The translations under genes were made by a program, and so were the position numbers. Positions 59,345 through 64,000 of a stretch of 64,000 nucleotides of DNA are shown here, piece after piece. The notes below the pieces were generated by a model. The model searched no databases, was not told where the DNA came from, and worked only from the letters and a program-made list of their open reading frames with translations. How positions within the stretch are numbered: the stretch's first letter is position 1; each line of letters starts with the position of its first letter. The stretch covers positions 1 through 64,000 of the IMG/VR virus record IMGVR_UViG_3300027791_000013. The stretch is one strand, 5' to 3'. Source of the DNA: a virus.

Positions 59345-62104
59345 TTATGTACTGATAAAATTATATAAAGTATTATTTTTATCTATTAAATTAAATACAA
59401 ACTTACCATTGTTAGTTTTTTGTCCGTTTATAGCTTTTAACCCTAATGGTGTTAGGTCAGAAATTAATTTAATAGCTACTAAATTAATAGTAGTAATTCC
59501 TCCATGTTCATAATACAATTTTATAGAACCTGTCGATGATATAGTATCATTAAAAGATGTATAAGTATGTTTAAAATTATCTAACTTAAGTGTATTATCA
59601 GCTAATTGATATTTTGAATATAAAATATCGCTATTGTTATCACCGTAATCTATTTCCGCTTTATATAAACTAATACTACCCGATAATTGTGTTACGTTTT
59701 GTAAATCAAAATTTATATCAGTTGTACCTGAGTATGCAAAAGTAACTGTTCTTGAAAAATCATCCACCGGAAAGGATAAAGATGGTAAAGTTAGATTACC
59801 TGGACCCGGTAAAAAATTAAACGTACTTGATAATTGAGCTACCGCGGAGACTGCATTTCTTGTACTCGTGATAGCTGAGTTATTAAAATTAGTAAAAAGA
59901 TCGTTAGTAATAATAGAAATTTTATTATTAACGATTTTATAATTAAAATAATGTAATATTATTGACTCGTTTTGATTTAAGAAAGTTGACGTTAATATAT
60001 AAGAATTATCATAACTGTTATATTTTAAATCGCTGTTAACTAGTTTATCAATTGTTACACTACCATCAGGTGAATCAAAATTAAATGTATTCAAAAAGTA
60101 AGTAGATGTTTCTGTATTTCTAGTACTTATCTCATCTATAATTTTCTTTTGGGTATCAAACTTATACAATTCATAACGAAATGTATTTGAACCACCGGCA
60201 ACGGGGGCTTGAGCGGATAAACTTATATTAAATTTATATATAGAACCGTTATTATAACAATCTTTTGTAATAAATGCAAAACGACTTGCCCATGGTCGTG
60301 TTGAGTCTCTTTCAATTATTAAAGGAGAATTTACCTGTTCAATGTAATTGCCATCATATCTAAAAGCATCTATGATTGAAAAAGAACTTAAATCTAAACT
60401 AAAAGTATCTTCATATACGTTAATATCGTAAATATCAGAACTAGTAATTTGGTTATATAATGTACTATTAAAAATAAATTTATTATATATAGTATTAAAA
60501 TTAGAACTAGATAGTGGTTTTAACGTTTTTGTAATTACGTCTTTTATGTATACAGACTTAAAACTATTTATTTTATCGCTGAAACCAGATAGCTTTTCAA
60601 CTACACCATATCTATTTTCTGATACATCAATTGTATTACCAGATTCGAAAGTAGCATCTTGTATGATATCGATATCAGACGTATTTCTTATTACCCCTCT
60701 ATTAGGTATAATTTGAATATATTCATTACCATAAATATCAGTTTCAATTTTATCAACTGAACCGTAATTAACTAAATCAGTAATTGAATTAGAAAATTTA
60801 CCATCATTCGTAATATTTATTCTTTTATTTTCAAGAGATTGATATGAATGAAAATAATGATTTCTTTCATTAGCTTTAACTGTATTACGAGAAGATGATG
60901 ATGAAATATTTTTATAACTGCTTTGATCAAAATAAAAATTAAAAGGATTTTCTCTTTTAGTATTACTTAAGTTTATAATGTCACCGTATTGATCTGGATC
61001 TGGGAAAACATATACGTAATTATCAATTAATTTTGATTTTATTTTTCTTATAAACTCTCCATCTACTTTTAAAATAGAAAACTTAGTAGGGTTAAAAAAT
61101 AAACCAATATCTCTTTCAAACCCACCCGGTAGAGTTTCTTTGGCCATTACTGAAGGAAAGTTTATATTAAATAAATTTTTTGCTTTATTTTTTGCTTCAA
61201 ATAATTTACCAGATACATATTCAGTACCAGTATTACTCAAATAATAATAATCAGTTCCTACTAAGTGTTCGGATAATTCAGCTTCAAAAAGTACTCTATA
61301 AGTATCTGTATTATTGGTAATTTTATAATCAATAAAATCATCTCTACGCAATATACTTGTATTAACTTCATTAAACTCTATTAATAAGTTATAAGGATTT
61401 AATTCACTTAAAGTGATATTGTTACTATTTAAAACCTCTACCAATGCTTGATCAATATCTAAAAATGAATTTACATTAATATCATTGGTAATATACGTTT
61501 CATTTGCATCAATTGATAACGGGTTTACATCAAAATAATTATTAAATGTATCGTAACCTAATTCAACATCAATTCTTAAAGATGATAATGAAACAATATT
61601 ACCGGTGTAGTCTGGACTGGTAAAGAAATTAGCAATATTATTTCTAATTTGATCTTTAACACTTAAATTACTACCTTTGCCTTGTTTTTCTCTTAACTCT
61701 CTTTGAAATGTATTTCTCTTACCTCTGTAATAATTTAAAATTTCGACTATCTTTGATCTATAGAAAGGTATAATTTTAGTTAATGCATCTTGATCGTAAA
61801 AATCAATAGTATTAAAAAATCTTCTTTGTTCTTGTGTAGAATATTTTAAAGTTAAATCATTGAAAAAATTTAAATAAATTGATCTTATATTTATAGCATT
61901 ATCCTTATTGTTCGAAAAATCAGTCTCTTTCCACTTTTCTAAATATTTTTTATATTGATTAAAATTTTCTAAATCGTTAGTATCTATAATCTTAACATAA
62001 TTTAAATATTCAATAAAGTTGAATGGACTACCGACATCAAACTTATCGTCAGATAAAGTATTAGTTATACTATTATTAACAATATACTCTGTGAATTTTA
62101 TCAT
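59345..62104 (-). CDS. large baseplate/tail structural protein with PKD-like end, 919 aa
   Basis: Not recognised by name. N-terminus has a helical domain (LNYVKIIDTNDLENFNQYKKYLEKW, IPFYRSKIVEILNYYRGKRNTFQREL). The central part is beta-rich and Asn/Ser/Asp-rich. The C-terminal region has PKD-like IDYGDNNSDILY ... FKHTYTSFND. It sits in the wedge/spike gene block (gp5-like upstream, gp25 downstream), so it is likely a wedge peripheral or fibre-attachment protein, filling roles T4 gives to gp7/8/10. The late box ATTAAATA ends 7 nt before the ATG. Confidence 0.75.
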   Translation of the reverse strand: MIKFTEYIVNNSITNTLSDDKFDVGSPFNFIEYLNYVKIIDTNDLENFNQYKKYLEKWKETDFSNNKDNAINIRSIYLNFFNDLTLKYSTQEQRRFFNTIDFYDQDALTKIIPFYRSKIVEILNYYRGKRNTFQRELREKQGKGSNLSVKDQIRNNIANFFTSPDYTGNIVSLSSLRIDVELGYDTFNNYFDVNPLSIDANETYITNDINVNSFLDIDQALVEVLNSNNITLSELNPYNLLIEFNEVNTSILRRDDFIDYKITNNTDTYRVLFEAELSEHLVGTDYYYLSNTGTEYVSGKLFEAKNKAKNLFNINFPSVMAKETLPGGFERDIGLFFNPTKFSILKVDGEFIRKIKSKLIDNYVYVFPDPDQYGDIINLSNTKRENPFNFYFDQSSYKNISSSSSRNTVKANERNHYFHSYQSLENKRINITNDGKFSNSITDLVNYGSVDKIETDIYGNEYIQIIPNRGVIRNTSDIDIIQDATFESGNTIDVSENRYGVVEKLSGFSDKINSFKSVYIKDVITKTLKPLSSSNFNTIYNKFIFNSTLYNQITSSDIYDINVYEDTFSLDLSSFSIIDAFRYDGNYIEQVNSPLIIERDSTRPWASRFAFITKDCYNNGSIYKFNISLSAQAPVAGGSNTFRYELYKFDTQKKIIDEISTRNTETSTYFLNTFNFDSPDGSVTIDKLVNSDLKYNSYDNSYILTSTFLNQNESIILHYFNYKIVNNKISIITNDLFTNFNNSAITSTRNAVSAVAQLSSTFNFLPGPGNLTLPSLSFPVDDFSRTVTFAYSGTTDINFDLQNVTQLSGSISLYKAEIDYGDNNSDILYSKYQLADNTLKLDNFKHTYTSFNDTISSTGSIKLYYEHGGITTINLVAIKLISDLTPLGLKAINGQKTNNGKFVFNLIDKNNTLYNFIST

Positions 62105-62139
62105 ACTATAATATTTAATACAGGTTAATAACTATCAAA

Positions 62140-64000
62140 TTAACTAAACCCTCCATCATAATTAGCTGAAGTATTTCCTGTGTATGTTTCGTTACCACTA
62201 CCGGTACCAACTGCGGCACCACTTGACAATGTTTTAGCATATGTCTCGTTAATAGTTATACCACTTTTTTGAGTATTAAATTGCGGGGTAGCAGTAACTC
62301 TTTGCTCACTATTAATACCACTATTTTTAGCTGAATTACGTACACTTTCATTACCATCAGTTAAAGTTAAAGGTAGATTATTAAATGTATGGGTATGTGG
62401 GTAAGTTGCAATTGTATCAGCTATCGGTGTACCGGTTTGTGTACCACCGTACACTGGCACTGTAGCTGAACCAGGTCCATCTGTCCAAAAATAGTCTACA
62501 AAACCAATAACAGCTCCTTGCACGGTTTGACCTAATACTTGCGTAGTATTAGTTACCTGTGTTTCTGCTGGTGCAGTTACATGTTGTAGATAAGTTTCCC
62601 CTTCTACCGATAAACCACCGCCAATAACTACGTTTTTATTTACACCAAGACTACTATCTATTAAAACCTGCCTTTGTCTTTTATTACGTAATTTTAAAAT
62701 TTCTGCACTTATATTAATAACTTTAGCATCTAAATTAATTTCATTTTCAGAACCAATATTAACTTGTTGACCAGCTATATTAGTTATTGAGCCTGATATA
62801 TTTGTCGGTCCGTATGACTTTAAATTAATACCACCAGCTCCGACCATTACATTATATCTATTATTAACGTTTAAATTATATGTTCCTCCTGGTAAATCCT
62901 GAACATCAACGTATTCTAACAAAGGACCTGAATCACTATTTGTATATGTACTTTTACTACCGACTAATACTTCATTATTTACTAACTTACCAATAGGATC
63001 AAATCTAATACTACCGTAATCATTCATTACAGTACCAATATTTTCTAATTTATTTTTACTAATCTCAATAATTTCACTTCCGCCGAGACCGAAATCTCTT
63101 TCTTTAATCATTAGATCAGCTTGAATATTTAATATTTCTGTACTTAAATTTTTATCTTCGGGGTCCCAATCACCGTCTTGAGTAGATGGACTTTTACCAA
63201 TACCATTACTGAAAGTATTACCTGATTCACTAGGCCAATTTTCTTTTGTAGTACCTATATTTGAACTGGGTGATGGTTTAGGGTTGGTACCCGTTGCTAA
63301 TACTTTAAGGTTATTATCATAATAAGGAGCTTGACCACCGTTAAAAGTTCCTGATATATTTAATTCTGGAAAACCGGAACCAAGAAATGTATTTATATTG
63401 TTTAAAGCTAAATATTCTTTAGAAGCCGTTACTGGGAAACTAGCAAATGTACCAGCTCTTGTTTGTTCAATACTATTAAGTCTTAGTATAACATCACCAT
63501 TTGAAGTAATATTATTATTACCTGCTCTTTTTATATCAAACAATTGTTTTTTATCTTGAACTGTACCAAAAGCTAGCTTCCATTCATCAAAGAATGTATC
63601 GTTCAAATTGCCAATTTTTTTATACTTATCACGTAAAACTATCTCATCATAATTTTTACCGGTAAATTCATTTTTAAATCCCTTTACTGTATTAAATTCA
63701 TCATTAATTACCAATTTTTGATTATTTTTAGTTGCTAGTTCTGAATTCGTATTATTATTAAACTCTTTAAATGAACCTGAATAGTGGGTTAATTTAATTT
63801 TTTCATTATGATCGGTATTGTTTATTTCAAAAGTACCCCCTTTCTGATTTAAGACATACTTATTCCTATATGTTTTTACGTTATAATCCTCTTCAGTCGA
63901 ACTACTATCGTAATTTTCATATTTACCTGGGTAATCTACTTCATTATCATAAATACCTTGCCAGTCATCCTTACCGAAAGATGTACCTATAATAACAGGA
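62140..64000 (-). CDS. 5: central spike / hub protein, gp5-like, 5' truncated by window edge
   Basis: The frame is open to 64000 on the minus strand; the TTG at 63714 is internal, so ~620 codons of the C-terminal part are visible. The visible start has a VgrG/gp5-like segment (GGTFEINNTDHNEKIKLTHYSGSFKEF), then repeated beta-helix units (ISGSITNIAGQQVNIGSENE, INLDAKVINISAEIL). The C-terminus has YPHTHTF and Gly/Thr-rich shaft repeats. Gp5 trimers form the needle below gp27. The lysozyme domain, if any, would lie upstream and outside the window. Confidence 0.8.
   Translation of the reverse strand, partial: PVIIGTSFGKDDWQGIYDNEVDYPGKYENYDSSSTEEDYNVKTYRNKYVLNQKGGTFEINNTDHNEKIKLTHYSGSFKEFNNNTNSELATKNNQKLVINDEFNTVKGFKNEFTGKNYDEIVLRDKYKKIGNLNDTFFDEWKLAFGTVQDKKQLFDIKRAGNNNITSNGDVILRLNSIEQTRAGTFASFPVTASKEYLALNNINTFLGSGFPELNISGTFNGGQAPYYDNNLKVLATGTNPKPSPSSNIGTTKENWPSESGNTFSNGIGKSPSTQDGDWDPEDKNLSTEILNIQADLMIKERDFGLGGSEIIEISKNKLENIGTVMNDYGSIRFDPIGKLVNNEVLVGSKSTYTNSDSGPLLEYVDVQDLPGGTYNLNVNNRYNVMVGAGGINLKSYGPTNISGSITNIAGQQVNIGSENEINLDAKVINISAEILKLRNKRQRQVLIDSSLGVNKNVVIGGGLSVEGETYLQHVTAPAETQVTNTTQVLGQTVQGAVIGFVDYFWTDGPGSATVPVYGGTQTGTPIADTIATYPHTHTFNNLPLTLTDGNESVRNSAKNSGINSEQRVTATPQFNTQKSGITINETYAKTLSSGAAVGTGSGNETYTGNTSANYDGGFS

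Noticed and set aside
1303-64000. tRNA genes, often present in T4-like phages
   Set aside because: Gene-free gaps are all under about 100 bp and hold promoter boxes or hairpins; no cloverleaf-like sequence was noticed.

Overview
The window is a stretch of an AT-rich (roughly 30% GC by eye), T4-like tailed phage (contractile-tail myovirus). It carries recognisable counterparts of T4 gp43, UvsX, gp41, gp32, gp45, gp44, gp61 and RNase H, together with gp17, gp18, gp19, gp54, gp26, gp29, gp48, gp53, gp27, gp6, gp25 and gp5. The low GC, the trypsin-, Calx-beta- and PKD-type tail proteins and the nucleotide-sugar genes suggest an aquatic phage of a low-GC host, such as a SAR11-like alphaproteobacterium. 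The host is an inference only. No tRNA, CRISPR array, integrase or insertion sequence is visible, and no gene-free stretch exceeds about 100 bp. Portal, major capsid, gp21 protease, gp55 and gp62 counterparts are not in the window.

Layout. Positions 1-20702 are mostly + strand replication and metabolism genes: polymerase, recombinase, helicase, SSB, sliding clamp, 5' nuclease and primase. Among them sit three blocks of nucleotide-sugar/glycan genes (2001-2858, 7537-9980, 16019-18259) and a possible deazaguanine pair (QueC plus a class II amidotransferase, 3998-6743). Positions 20699-25840 hold small late genes on both strands, including a gp14-like neck protein. Positions 25859-40299 hold large terminase, tail sheath, tail tube, tape measure and baseplate hub genes on +. 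Positions 40293-42907 are mixed: a gp16-like gene, dUTPase, a 35-codon basic peptide, clamp loader gp44 and a late gene. Positions 43001-56248 encode large tail/adhesin proteins on +, including a trypsin-like protease whose catalytic core is interrupted by a long RCC1-like region, and two S74-chaperone fibres. Positions 56242-64000 hold baseplate wedge and spike genes on -.

Expression architecture. Late genes on either strand are preceded by a T4-late-type box (TATAAATA or nTAAATA) ending almost always exactly 5 or 7 nt before the ATG. Several replication genes have a TATAAT box 5-7 nt before the start. Both spacings would place the transcription start at or next to the start codon, so leaderless mRNAs look like the rule for promoter-proximal genes. 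Operon-internal genes are joined by TAATG or ATGA-type overlaps. Convergent neighbours interlock their stop codons, usually in a 4-nt overlap. Several late cassettes are embedded antisense among early genes.

Working together. The replisome genes copy the genome. The sugar genes look able to make activated sugars (UDP-glucuronate-like, dTDP-4-keto-6-deoxy sugar, NDP-heptose-like) and one glycosyl transfer; the acceptor is unknown. The late cassettes build head, neck, tail and baseplate. A set of small late proteins share short N-termini resembling T4 capsid-targeting peptides and may be internal head proteins.
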